Source: Glaciozyma antarctica PI12 (taxonomy: Eukaryota > Basidiomycota > Microbotryomycetes > Kriegeriales > Camptobasidiaceae). Taken from it: DNA of 61,624 bases. The position numbers and the translations under genes were made by a program. Location: positions 409,265 through 470,888 of the forward strand of contig KZ627152.1 in NCBI GenBank assembly GCA_002917775.1, written 5' to 3'. This document shows, piece after piece, positions 39,016 to 50,129 of this stretch. The notes under the pieces were generated by a model, which saw only the letters and a list, made by a program, of their open reading frames with translations, made no database searches and was not told the DNA's origin. Numbering within the stretch: position 1 is the first letter of the stretch; each line of letters starts with the position of its first letter.

Positions 39016-40868
39016 TCAAGCCCTAATCCTCAGTGCAAACTGATTGAACCACACGCGCGTCGTCAAAGGTGTCGCGTAATCGACCGATGATCCTCCAAAG
39101 AACGTATCTGCGCGCGCAATGTCAGCTCCACTTCGCACGACGTAGGAGGGAAGGACGTACCGATCATCATCCCCTTGAACCCAATCGGTAGCACAGTCGT
39201 CACCGCTCGCTTCGCCAGGACCGGTGTCGGCTCCTTCGAGCCCAAATCGACGACCTTGCGCGCCGCCCTAAAGATAGGCGTCGGCTCGGCCTCCTCGCTC
39301 CTCTTGCGCGCTCCAGCGTTCCCGTAGCTCATAATTCCTCGACGGGTGGTAGTAGGCGTAGGAGGGATGACGATCTTGGTGACGAGCGCGGTCGAGAATC
39401 CGCCGGTGGGGAGGGGGATGGTCGAGGTCACGACGACGGGAGGGTACTGCTGGAATCCACCGTTCGGGATCGTGACGGAGTTGGGAATCGCGTCGTAGTC
39501 GATGAGGTTGATAGGAGGAGGAGCGGTGCCGTTGGTGTTGCCTCCGCTGAGGACGGAGTTGCGGTAGTAGACCGAGGAAGAGGTGAGGACGAGCTTGTTG
39601 TTGATCCTGCAGAGTCGTTTGCTCGTTAGCTTCCTTCAGACTTCGACGTGGTAGCAAGAAGGACGCACCAGACGTTGAAGCCGCCATCGGCAACTCCAGG
39701 CGTGTTCATCCAAACGTCCTGGCGAATGTCGGTCCACTCGCCCGTCTTGAACGTCCAAGCCCCGCGACCAATGACGATCCCGTAGACGTTGTTGCAGTAC
39801 GAGACGGGAAGGATCGTGCAGAGCGCCTCGACCTGCTTTGCGCGAGGAGCGTAGAGGTACATCTGCGAATCGTTCATCAGCGAGATCATCGCAAAGAGAG
39901 GAGAAGTACGCACCTCGCCCTTGCCGGCCGTTCGCCACATCAAGCGCGAGGAGAAGCAGTTCTCGGCTGCTGAACCGCCAGAGCATCCCGTTTTGCCGCC
40001 GTAGAGTCCGGGAAGCTTGCCGCCCTTGACAAAGTTGAATCCGACGGGGAAGAAGATCGAGTAGGCCATGCTAACGTTCGTCGCCGTCGTGAGCGAGACT
40101 GCGAGACGAGAGTGAGCTGCTGAGAAGCGAATCTGAGAGAGGATGCGAGGGACTCACTTGGAGACGAGTAGAAGGCCATTCCTCCCTGCGGCGTGTTGCC
40201 AGGGTTGATGCTTCCTTTCGGGTACACGACCTCGAGTGCACTCCCATTGTTGTACTCCCTCACTCCCTCCGCCCATCCGCCCATGCGGGAACACCCTGCA
40301 CGACGTTCGAGTTGGGCAGCCCCCAAATCCACCTCGTGAAATCCATCGACTGCATGAACGAGGCGGTCGAGCCAAAGGTCGTCTTGAGGGACCAGTACGT
40401 GAGGCCGTTCGTGAGACCGGGAGTGGCGGGAGTGGGTTCTGAAACGGGAGAGCTGCCGGTGGGAGTCGAAGAGCACCCTGGCAGAGCGCCCGCAATCCCG
40501 CAGAGTAGCCCGCTGGCGTCGCTCAGCAGGCCGGGGATCAATCCTCCCGTGTCCGTGGCGGTGGCCCAGCTGGGGAGCGCCGACTGAGTGATCGTCACGA
40601 GCTCCGCGCTACGGCCCTTGCCCTTGCCGATCTGGAGGATAAAATTGCGCTTCTTGAGAGCGCGGGCGGAGAGGGTGGGAGCGGCGTCGGAGGAGGGGGA
40701 GGAGCCGGGGATGAAGTAGGCGGGGGCGAGTGGGGTCCAGGGGATGGCAGAGGAGGACGCGGTAGGAGTGGAGAGGGGGGAAGTGGTTGTTCGGGGGACG
40801 GTGGGGAGGGCCGACGAGGTGCTGGCGAGGACGAGGCAGGCGAGGGAGAGGAGGGAGGAAGAGATCAT
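39016..40868 (-). CDS. Secreted polysaccharide lyase, PL14-like
   Basis: Predicted extracellular lyase of uronic-acid polymers. MISSSLLSLACLVLASTSSA is a signal peptide. A low-complexity Ser/Thr/Pro segment with a KKR site follows. The domain has WSLKTTFGSTASFMQSMDF, YSIFFPVGFNFVKGGKLPGL, YGGKTGCSGGSAAENCFSSR, MYLYAPRAKQ, YGIVIGRGAWTFKTGEWTDI, RQDVWMNTPGVADGGFNVW and, after the last intron, IDTFFGGSSVDYATP, as in PL14 beta-sandwich proteins. Between the VYYRNS strand and the last block there is a Thr/Pro-rich insert. It ends WFNQFALRIRA. Five to six introns. Substrate is unknown; family call is by motif order. Confidence 0.7.
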
Positions 40869-41436
40869 GTCGGGCTGGAGGTGGCGGGAAAAGGGTTAAG
40901 AGGTTGAAAGTCGAAGGAGGGTGGGCCGGCCACAGGGTGATGAGATGCTCAGCAACTGGTGGGCGGAAGGCACAGCCTTGAGGTGGGAGAAGCGAAGCCG
41001 GTCGACGGGGCAGCAAAGAGGAACGAGGTAGGAGAGGAGATTCAGAGGGCTGAAAGAGTTCCGTCTGAGTGCTCGCATGACAAACGTTAAGGTAGCGAGC
41101 GACCGGAGAGCGGAGGGAAGGCTGGATCAAAAGGAGGCTGGCAGTAAGCTCGAGTTGGCCGAGTGCAAGCCCCCTCTGAAAGTTGGCTCTCCTTTGAGCG
41201 ACTCTGGGCCAGTGGTCGTCGCTGGGCCCATCCAGAGTGGTTCTGGTCAAGTAGGTCCGCCTGGAGTCGTAGGGGGGACGCTGGAGAGGAAGGAGGAGAG
41301 GAGGAGGAGGAGATGGGCGGAATCCGGAATCGGAATCAGGATCGGGGAGAGGTTGACCACCCCAAAGTTTGAAAGTGTTCGGCTTCCGCCTACTTCGGCA
41401 AGCAGCGCCTTCCCTCACCGCCGCGATTTCGAGAGG
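40869..41436. promoter_or_regulatory. Divergent promoter of the lyase and alpha/beta hydrolase genes
   Basis: 568 bp with imperfect dyads, such as CTCTGGGCCAG at about 41,203 facing CTGGGCCCATCCAGAG. No coding frame is supported. Confidence 0.4.
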
Positions 41437-42628
41437 ATGGAGACGACGACCAAGCACCGAATCCCTCACCCACCAGGGCAAGACCTCGTCGGAATCCTCC
41501 ACCGCGCCTCTCCCTCCTCTCAAACTCAGGACCAGCCCATCGCGCTCGTTCGTCCGCCTCTCTCCCGCTCCAGCTCAGCTAACTCCCCGCGCACAGATCA
41601 TCCACGGCGTCCTAGCTCACAAGGACCAATCGTACCACTCCCTCCTTGCGCGGCGGCTGGCGGACGAGCGCGGGATGGATTCGTTCCGGTATGACCTCAG
41701 AGGTCAGGGAGGGGAGAGTGAGGGGAAGTGGGAGATGACCAACTTTGATGATGATGTCGAGGATCTGGAGCGGGTTATTGAGTGGCTGGAGAAGGAGTAC
41801 GGGTACAGGATCCACCTCCGTGAGCTCTGTTCTATCCTGCTCGTGGTGCGGAGCTGATGCAGACTTCAGTCGTTGGGCATTCTCGAGGTTCGTATCGCAC
41901 GCTTTCTCGTCTCGCATACGAGGAGCTGACTTACGCAGGATCAATGCTTTGCACCTACTTCCTCTCCACGCGTCCTCATGCGTCCATCCCACTCTTCGTC
42001 AACGTTTCAGGGCGGTACAGCATGGCCCGAATCCTGGAGAACCGCAAGTACGATGCCGATTTCGCGTCGCAGGGATACCAGGACTGGAACGTCAAGATTG
42101 CGGGAAAGCAGGTATCGCGAAGGATGACGCCGGAGGGGGTGCGTTCGTTTTTGGTGGTCGAGAGAGGGAGCTGATGAGGAGTGCAGATTCGCAGCTTTGC
42201 GGAGTGGGACAATTCGTACCTTATAAGTAGCTTCCCCCAGGAGATGGAGGTGCTGTCGATGCACGGAGATGGAGATCTGGTGCGTCAACCTCCCTTTCGC
42301 AACGCCTTCGCGCGAACCTGACCCTTTTCTCGCAGATTGTTCCCGTAGAAGGTCCGCTCTCCGTCCCCTTTCCCTTCTTCCCAAGCTGACTTCTCGCAGA
42401 CGCATATTCGTACCACAAGATCCTCTCGCAACGAAGTCCAGGAACGCACACTCTCAAAGTGATCCCAGGCGAGTCATGCTCGCTCGCTTCGCACGAAAGC
42501 CCCACTAACTCGCTCGCTCGCTCGAAGGACCGGGACACAACTGGACTCGTCCGTTCGACGAACCAGTGAACGGCATCATGATGTGGCTCGCCGCCATAGA
42601 CTCTCGTAGATCCAAATCCAGACTATAG
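41437..42628 (+). CDS. Alpha/beta hydrolase (serine hydrolase)
   Basis: METTTKHRIPHPPGQDLVGI, ALIIHGVLAHKDQSYHSLLA (oxyanion HG), GMDSFRYDLRGQGGESEGKW, nucleophile elbow VVGHSRGS, and the C-terminal EMEVLSMHGDGDLIVPVEDAY-like (Asp) and PGHNWTRP (His) give a Ser-Asp-His triad. It resembles fungal serine aminopeptidase/acylglycerol lipase S33 proteins. Several tiny exons, including one encoding little more than IVPVE. About eight introns. No signal peptide or membrane segment. Substrate cannot be told from sequence. The stop is 57 bp from the PEX12 stop. Confidence 0.8.
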
Positions 42629-42685
42629 AGCGTTCCCTCTTGCTCTCAATCTCGCTCACTCGCTCTTTCACAATCATCCATTCCA

Positions 42686-44180
42686 TCACCCAACAATCTT
42701 CCTCAACTCCCCCAACTCCACTCTCCCCCCCGTCACCGGACAAGTCCCTTTCTCCTCGACCCACGCATGCACACACTTGTAGCACCCGACCCACCCACTC
42801 GGCAACGCAGTAGGGTTCACCATCGGTCCCTCATGCACCACACACACTCCCTTCTCCCTTCCCTTCTCCCCCCTCCCCCTGCCCTTCCCCTGTTCCCGAA
42901 TCCGGCGCCTCCGGTCGAGGCGGAGCTCTCAGCGCCTTCCCCCCTTCACCACCTTTCTTCCTCAACCTCCCACCCCCTCCCTCACCATACCACCACTCCA
43001 AGAACCTGAAAAAGAAGATCGAAGTGGGGAGGAGGAACTTGAGGGCTTCGAAAGAGGCGAGAGGGACGAGGGAGAGGGAGCGGAGGAGGATGGTGCGGTA
43101 GGAAGGGGGAGACCGCCGGAGTGCCGGCGGAGGGGGGAGGAGAGGAGGATGCGGGTGGTGAGTTGGGCTGCGCGCTGTGGGGGGTGTTAGGGAACATTCG
43201 ATCGAGATGGGGTGGGGAGAAGAGGAGGGAGGGGAGGAGGGACGTACATAGTCTGCTGCGCTCATGCGACGGACTTCGACGTTCATCCAGCTTAGCCAGG
43301 GTCGCCAGTACGGCGTCTTGTCGAAGAGGTATCGAACGTTGTACGAGAGGAGGTAGAGCTCGTAGCCGACGTTCGCGTAGGGGTACGCCGTCTTGAAACC
43401 CGTCTTGAGGGCTGTGAGGAGGCGGGTACGGAGTGGTGGCTGCGATGATGAGTTAGCGAGGTTGTTTAGGAGGGGGAGGACGTGCGAGCTCGTGTAGGTG
43501 ATGCGACGTTGAGGGCGTGTCGCGGAATAGGTCTGAATCGACGCCTCCGCCTAGCCGCTCGTAGAAATCCTGCGCCTTGGCCCTCACATACGGCACCAGG
43601 ATCTGAACGTCTCGTCAGCTTCCATCCCTCGCCATCCCCGCGACTCGACGCACCAGAAAGACGAGCGAAGCCCTGATCTCCCGCTTGCCCAACTTCTCGC
43701 TTCGTCCCGTCAACTCCACCGCCGCTTTCGTCCTATCTGACCCAGTCCCCAGTACTCGTCTCCTCTTCAATCCATAGAAGTTCTCCGCAAATGACGCGCC
43801 TGCGAGAACGATCAGCTCCGGGAGTTCAAGGGAAAGGAGAGGACGGACCCCAGGCGGTGAGGTAGTGCCGCTCGACGAAGAACATGACCAAAGCAAAGAA
43901 TTCGTCGTGCCGGTTGACGATACGGAGGAGGTAGCGAGGGTTGCGTTGGGCGAACACCTGCGAGTGGGGGCTGTTAGCTCGTACGCCGGCGAGGGAGAGG
44001 GGGAGCGCACGGAGAGGACGTAGCGGACTACGGGGGCGAGGAGGTCTCGAAGTTGTTCTGTGACGGGGCTGTTAGAGGGGATCGAACAGGGTGAGGGAAG
44101 GACGGACCTTGAGCTGCGAGCTCGAAGAAGGAGGGGCGATGCTTGTCCTCTCCTCCGCCGACGTCGGATAGGAACTCCAT
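42686..44180 (-). CDS. PEX12: Peroxin 12, peroxisomal RING complex subunit
   Basis: One of three RING peroxins (with Pex2 and Pex10) that ubiquitinate Pex5. MEFLSDVGGGEDKHRPSFFE is the start at 44180. Then QLRDLLAPVVRYVLSV, NPRYLLRIVNRHDEFFAL, VMFFVERHYLTAWGASFAEN, FYGLKRRR and PYANVGYELYLLSYNVRYLF with membrane helices. The C-terminal zinc-binding region is NPTALPSGWVGCYKCVHAWV, EEKGTCPVTGGRVELGELRK. As known for Pex12, the RING keeps only part of the metal ligands. A Pro/Gly/Lys-rich linker precedes it. About seven introns. Confidence 0.92.
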
Positions 44181-44379
44181 GGCGAGGAAGCAGGTACGAA
44201 GGCGGGGCTGCTGAAGTTGAGCTGGGGCGTGAAGGTGTTCGGACTGAGCCAAAGGCAGCAGCACTGTCCGAGGCGAAGTAGCCGGCTGAGAAACTCACTC
44301 GAGTTAAGAAATCGCCCACGCCTTGGGCTACTAGAGGAGGAGAGCAGCTCCCTCTTCCCCTTTAAACGACGACGGAAGG

Positions 44380-46016
44380 ATGTCACTCAGAGCTCTGGCA
44401 CAGCGGTACTTCTGCTCTCGCGAGGTACTCACCGCCTCGCGCTCCTTCAGCTCAACTCGGCGCGCCAACGGAGGCACCCTCTCACCCTCTCCGACCTCCC
44501 TGCCAAATCCGAGATGGAGGTAGCTCCGATGGGCAGGTTCTCCAACCTAGTACCGCCGAGACGGGGGCGGGAAATTGTACAGAGGCAGGGGAGCACTTAT
44601 GGGTGAGCTGCGAGTGTGCGCGTGAAGGAGGAAGGGAGCTGATGCGGACGGCAGGGGAACGCATTCGCTCAAATGGGTCTCTGCTCCTGGAACGATGCTC
44701 TTGATCACGAAGAAGAACGACGCGAGAGCGCTGGCGGCGGCCAAGCGGATCGTCAAGTGAGTTGGGGTTCGCGCTGGTTGGAGGATGAGGAGCGCTTGAG
44801 CTGACGCAGTTTGAACAGCTACATCCACGAAGCAAGGCCAGAGCTTACGATGGTGGTGGAGGAAGACGTCTACGAAGAGCTGCGAATAGCATCAGACCTC
44901 ATCATTCCTCTCCGACCAGGTTCGCTCGCACCCTCTTCTGCTCTCCGAGATTACCAGCTCACTCGCTCCTTCGCAGAGGAAGCGTCGCTCCTACCAAGCT
45001 GCGTAGACTTCGTGATCGCCCTCGGTGGGGACGGGACTCTTCTCCGCGTCGCTTCCCTGTTTGATGAGGGTGCGGTCCCTCCCGTCCTCGGTGTCAGCAT
45101 GGGAAGTGTTGGGTTCCTCATGCCTGTCCGTGAGTTCTCCCGCCCGTTTCCAGTCGCGCCGCACCTCTCTAAGTCGATCCTATGACCAGATATCGAAGGC
45201 TTCCCGCAAGCGCTAGACGAGCTCATGGAATCTCGCTCCGCGATGCTCCTTCGCATGAGGCTTCAATGCGTAGTCATGGAGGACGGGAAACCCGTTCCTC
45301 CCCAAGGACACGAATCAAGCAGTACGTTTCCTTCCCTCCTCCCATGTGCGCACCTAACGCAACTCACCTAGCCGTCCACGCCTTGAACGAAGTCGCTCTT
45401 CACCGCGGCGCCTCTCCCCACCTGATCCGAATCGACGCCTCAGTCGACTCCCAACCTCTCACAGAAGTCGTCGTACGAACCTCCCTCTCCCGCTCCTACA
45501 CTGCTAACTCCCTATAGGCCGACGGATTAATCCTCAGCACTCCGACAGGCTCAACAGCCTACTCCCTCTCCGCCGGCGGGCCCCTCGTTCATCCCTCCGT
45601 CCAATCCCTCCTCCTCACCGCCATCTCTCCTCGCTCTCTCAGTTTTCGTACACTCCTCCTCCCAAGCGACGTCAGCGTCCACCTCGCCGTACGTCCCCTC
45701 CTCCCTCCCTCCTTCCCTCCCCTGCTCCTTCCCTACCCCTAAAAAGTGACTCACCCCCTCGCAGCTCTCAAACCGCTCAAGAGGCCACGCCTCCCTCTCC
45801 TTAGATGGTCACGAAGTCCGTACCCTCCTCCCCTCCCAATCACTCCACATCTCCATGTCCTCCTATCCAGTCCCCTGTATCTCCCAACCCCTCTCTCGTC
45901 TCCCAAGGACGGACGGGGAGAAGCATGAGAAGGAGCAGGATCATTGGTTGGGAGATATCTCGAGGATGCTTAGGTTTAATGCCCCGTTCGCGGAGGGGAG
46001 GACGGAAAAAGCGTGA
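44380..46016 (+). CDS. NAD(H) kinase, possibly mitochondrial
   Basis: Phosphorylates NAD(H) to NADP(H). Catalytic motif [15 protein letters not shown], then [38 protein letters not shown] and [20 protein letters not shown], the family's conserved order. The C-terminus has [17 protein letters not shown] and ends EGRTEKA, stop 46014-46016. N-terminus is open to choice: ATG 44380 gives [20 protein letters not shown], an import-like sequence, but needs an intron before [18 protein letters not shown] 44515 starts at that peptide. About seven introns. Divergent from PEX12; convergent with the CtIP gene, 54 bp between stops. Confidence 0.9.
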
Positions 46017-46070
46017 TTGACAAGCGACAGCAGGGGTTGCACAATGTAAATCTGAACGAGGTTGAGAGGC

Positions 46071-49000
46071 CTAGTTGCCCCGCCAGCGGTACCGACCATC
46101 TTGCCTGCCGGAGAGCGAGAGTTCAGTTCCGATTCGATTGAGAGGCGGGAGAACGAAGACTTGCATCGCTTCGGCTTCTTGGTACTTGCGAGTATCCTCG
46201 CGCTGAGCGACCGCACGACGATTGATCTCCTCGACCTTCTGCGTGTGAGGGAAGCCTGGGTACAAACCATCAGCTCGGAAGTGAGAGCGTGCGTCAGAGC
46301 GAGGTCTTACCCATCTGCCAGTAGTCCGGGGGATCAGGCTCGGCTGCAAGAACGACGAGAGGAGTCAGCGATAGCTTATCGTCCCGAGGGGGGATGGGAC
46401 GCACCTCGGTGCTGACGCCTATGTCGCGAAGTCTTCTGCAGACGCGCGTTCAGCTGCTTCTGCCGATCGTCGAGGAAGTGGTTTTCGTGCTTCTTGGCGT
46501 TCGGGTTCTCAGGTCCCATCGCTCGCTTGTAGTACTGCGAACGAGCTCATCAGCGAACGTCAGCGAATGAACGAATGAAGGAGGGAACGTACCTCGGCGC
46601 ATTCGTCGCAGCAATCGGCGTGCATGTGCTGTCGAGCGGCCTTGTTGCGAACGACGTCGTGGAAGTGGTCCGTTCGGCCGTCGTTGCGCTCGGGGTTGAT
46701 CTCGACCTCGCGCCGATCAGGCGTGTTCCTGCACCGCATCACCCATCAGCCAATGATCCGCAGAAAAACGTAAGCTGCGAAAGACGCACAGTGCCGCCTT
46801 CTCCGCCTGCTTTCGCTCGACCTCGAGGCGCCTCTTGGCGTGGATCTTGCGCATGAACGCCAGTCCATCCGGGTCATCCTCCTCAGGTCCCTTGGCGATA
46901 GCAGCCTCCAACGCCTCCTCGTCGAGCTCCTCCTTAGGCGCCTTCTCCTTCTCCTTCCCCTTCCCCTTCCCCTTCCCCTTCTTACTACTCCTCCTCTCCT
47001 CCTCCTCCTCCTCCTCCTCGACCACCTTCCTCTTCCTCTTCTTCTTCTTCGGCCTCTCCTCCTTGCTCTCCTTCTCCCTCCGCTTCCCCTCCTTCACACT
47101 CTTCGTCCCCTTCGTCCCCCCCTCCCTCTTCTCCTTCATCCTCTCCTCCCTCTTCCTCACCCTCTCCCAATCCGTCTTCGGCGACGGCGGCGTCCCCAAC
47201 AGCGCATAGAGCCTCAGCTCACTCCGCACCGATTCGGGCGACGACGGGAGACTTTCCTCCTCCTCCTCCTTGACGACCGAGGGAGAATCCTTGCGATTAC
47301 TGCTGCGCGCGGTTGAAGATTCGCGGAGAGGGTGGCGGGTAGCGGGGGCGAGGGGACGAGGGCGGGAGGGTCCGGCGTGCGCGTTTGGAGTGGAGCGAGG
47401 TCGTTTAGAGGGGCGAGGAAGGGGGAGCTCTTTGGGAGGTGATGAGCGGATCGAGGGAGGGGAGGAAGGCTGGTGGATTGAGGGAGGGGAGGAAAGGCGT
47501 GGCGAGGCGAGCTTTGATGCGGGCGAGGGTTGGGGATAGGAATCCCCTTGAGTGGCCTCGGCTTCGGCGATGAGACGTGCGTGAGCGTTGGAGGATAGCT
47601 GGTAGCTTGGAGGAGCGGGGGCGAAGATGTCCTCCATTCGCGACGGGAACGCCAGCGCTCCTCCCGCTCCTAGCGACGCTCGACGACCTTGGCTCTTCTC
47701 CGGCGACCTCGAGCGCGAGCGCGATCCACCGCGACCGAGGAGCATCTTTCGAGGCGAGTGCTGGCCGCTCGAATAGCGAAGAGGAGGAACGACGATGTCG
47801 ACCTCCATCTCCTCATCGTCCTCCGTGACGGGCTCCTCCGGCGACGAATCGGGCGCCAAGCGAGTCGTGGGCGTCGGTTCGACCTTGCGCGCCTCGTTCT
47901 CGACTCGCTCCGCTGGTCTTGCAGTCGACAGCACGGCGCCGAAGATGTCGCTCTTGCGTCCCTTCTTCTTCGGCGTCGCAGGGACGAAGTCAGGCGGGAC
48001 GAAATCGTTCTGATCCATGTCGACGTCGCTAAAGGGATTCTTCGCTGGCGACGATCGCTTGGAGGGAGAAATCGACTTCTTCGGCGACGACGGGCGACGC
48101 GCCTTCTTCGGCGAGAGCGTCCCCTTTGCCAACGCGGCCTTGCGCGGCGACGACGCCTTGCCCTCTCCTCCTCGATCCCGTCGAACCATCGGCGTGCCCG
48201 CCAAACTGCCCCCCGTACGCGCCTGCTGCGTCGTCGCCTTCGCCGTCGACGAAAGACTCTTGTACCGCGACTTGACGAGGTCCCTCCAATCGCGCGCGAC
48301 CTCGAGCACCGCCCGTAGCTCTCTGTGCTTCTCGAAAAGAGCCGCGTAGGTCGTCGCTAAGGTCTCGGAGGGGAGGGTGGAAGGGTCGCAGGCTGGGAAG
48401 TCGGGGAAGGCGGAGAGGTCGATGGGGATCGGCGCGGCAGGCAAGGGCTCTCCCATCGGTGCGGTTGACGATGCTCGAGCTTGTGCGTCCCTGCGCTTGA
48501 TGAACGGAACTCCCTTCGTCGCGATCCAATCTTGGTACTGGATGAGGCGATCTCGGACGCCCTCGGTGCTCTCGCGAAGGATGTTGTAGTAGCGCAGCTG
48601 AACCTTCCGGGAGTGAGCTGCTTTGGCGGCGGTGAGGGCTGGACGAGGGGCGGAAGGAGGGGCGGAGGATTGAGCTGCGACGGTCGTGCTGATGCCGGAG
48701 GACTGAGCCGCAGCGATCCCGCTATTGGCGGAAGAGGGAAGGAGTTGGATAGGTGGGGATAGGCTTTTGTCGACCGAGGGTGAGGATGGGGCTGGAACGG
48801 TGGTCGTTGAGATTGGGAGAGCGGTCGCAGGAGCGTTGGACGGGACGGGCTGGTGGGCGACGGCCGAGGCGGCGGCGTTTGCCAGCGCAGGGTGCGGGGC
48901 ACTTGGTCGGAGAGGCGAAGGTCGGGGGGAGGGAGCGGAAGATCCTTGAAGAGCCACGACAGCGCGAGGAGTGGCTGGTCGCGTCCTGCGAGAGTCCCAA

Positions 49001-49823
49001 GTCAGCACCTCCACTCCGAGAAGCGTCCTCCCCGCACCACTCACCTTGACGATGATCCCGACTGCTTCACCTGGCGAGCCTCTCCCTCCTTCCCTACTTC
49101 AATCCTCAGCAGAGTGACCTCCGTCTGCAGCATCCATGCGCGCGACTCCGCCTCCCTCCTCGCCAGTTCCTCCTCGTCGCGACTCTTCCAGAGCTCCTCC
49201 ACGGTCGTCTGCAACTCCAGTACCTCCGCATCGAGCCTATCGAGCTCATCAAAGCACGCCCCGGCCTGCTTGTCCGTGAAGCTTCCCTCCTCCCCGCGCG
49301 CGTCGAGCTGCTCCTTAAGCTCCTCCTTCTCCCTCGTGAGCCTCTCGACGTCCCTAATCGCGTCCTGCGCAAGCTCCTTCTCCCTCTGTTGCTGTCCCTT
49401 CGTGTACTCGAGCTCAAGCCTCTTTCGAGCGAGCTCATCACGCGCGTTGGCGAGGTCGTCCTTGCGCTTCTGGTACCGCTGGTCGCGCTTTCGAGGAGAG
49501 ATAAGGAGTTGGGTCTGCGTCTCGTCGGTCGGGAGGGCGGAGCGAGCGATGGGGACGACCTTGCCGGCTCCGTGAAGGTAGACGAACTCGTCGAGCTCGT
49601 CGGGGGTGCCGAAGCCGATGCTGTTGAGAAGGCCGGTGAGGCGCTCTTCGCGCTCTGTGTGGTGATTCCTAAGTCAGGTACTGTAGCTGAAAGCCTGGAG
49701 AGGGGGAGACGTACCCTGTACCTCTTTGGTGAGCTCGTCTCGGAGGGAGACTTGAGCGGTGGCTAGAAGGCGTGACAGCTCCTCGTCCTCTCGCACGCCT
49801 GAGGTCGTTGCGCGAGGCTCCAT
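46071..49823 (-). CDS. DNA end resection factor CtIP/Sae2/Ctp1 family
   Basis: Cofactor of Mre11-Rad50 in processing double-strand breaks. MEPRATTSGVREDEELSRLL begins at 49823. A long coiled coil follows (KGQQQREKELAQDAIRDVER, LTREKEELKEQLDARG), suited to oligomerisation. The middle is long and disordered, with a cluster of SP(K/R)K motifs (AALAKGTLSPKKARRPSSPK) and a basic-acidic KKKKRKRK/EEEE tract. The C-terminal domain carries HFHDVVRNKAARQHMHADCC, DECAEYYKRAMGPENPNAKK, KTSRHRRQHR and PDPPDYWQMGFPHTQKVEEI: the CxxC, RHR and PxxYWxxxFPxTQ signature. It ends DGRYRWRGN. At roughly 1,100 residues it is longer than yeast Sae2 and nearer to CtIP. Confidence 0.88.
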
Positions 49824-50129
49824 CCTGTACGGAGAAAGGGAAGAGCCTTGTGTAAGCGAGAGTCGAGTTGAGGCGAGGTGGCGGAAGGAGGTGAAACAAC
49901 AGTGTCGCCGATTTGTGACTTGGGCGATTCGTCGACAGCTCAACACAGGGCTCAGTCGTCCCGGCCTGTGATCTTGGGCGATGCAGCTCTCTCAAGGACA
50001 GCAACAACGAGCAGCCTGAGCCTCCGATCCTCTGGGAGGAGCTCCCTAACTTCTCTCTCGCTGCAAGCGCGAGTCACCAATCGCGTCCAGCGCGTCCCAG
50101 TCGCGTCTATAGAACTATTAGGATTCCAC
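49824..50129. other. Short stretch between CtIP start and TRP2 stop
   Basis: 306 bp, holding the promoter of the CtIP gene and 3' flank of TRP2. No separate gene or repeat is visible. Confidence 0.4.

Noticed and set aside
46835-47316. Plus-strand open frames rich in Leu/Phe/Ser that look like membrane proteins
   Set aside because: They are the antisense of the Lys/Glu-rich low-complexity part of the CtIP gene.
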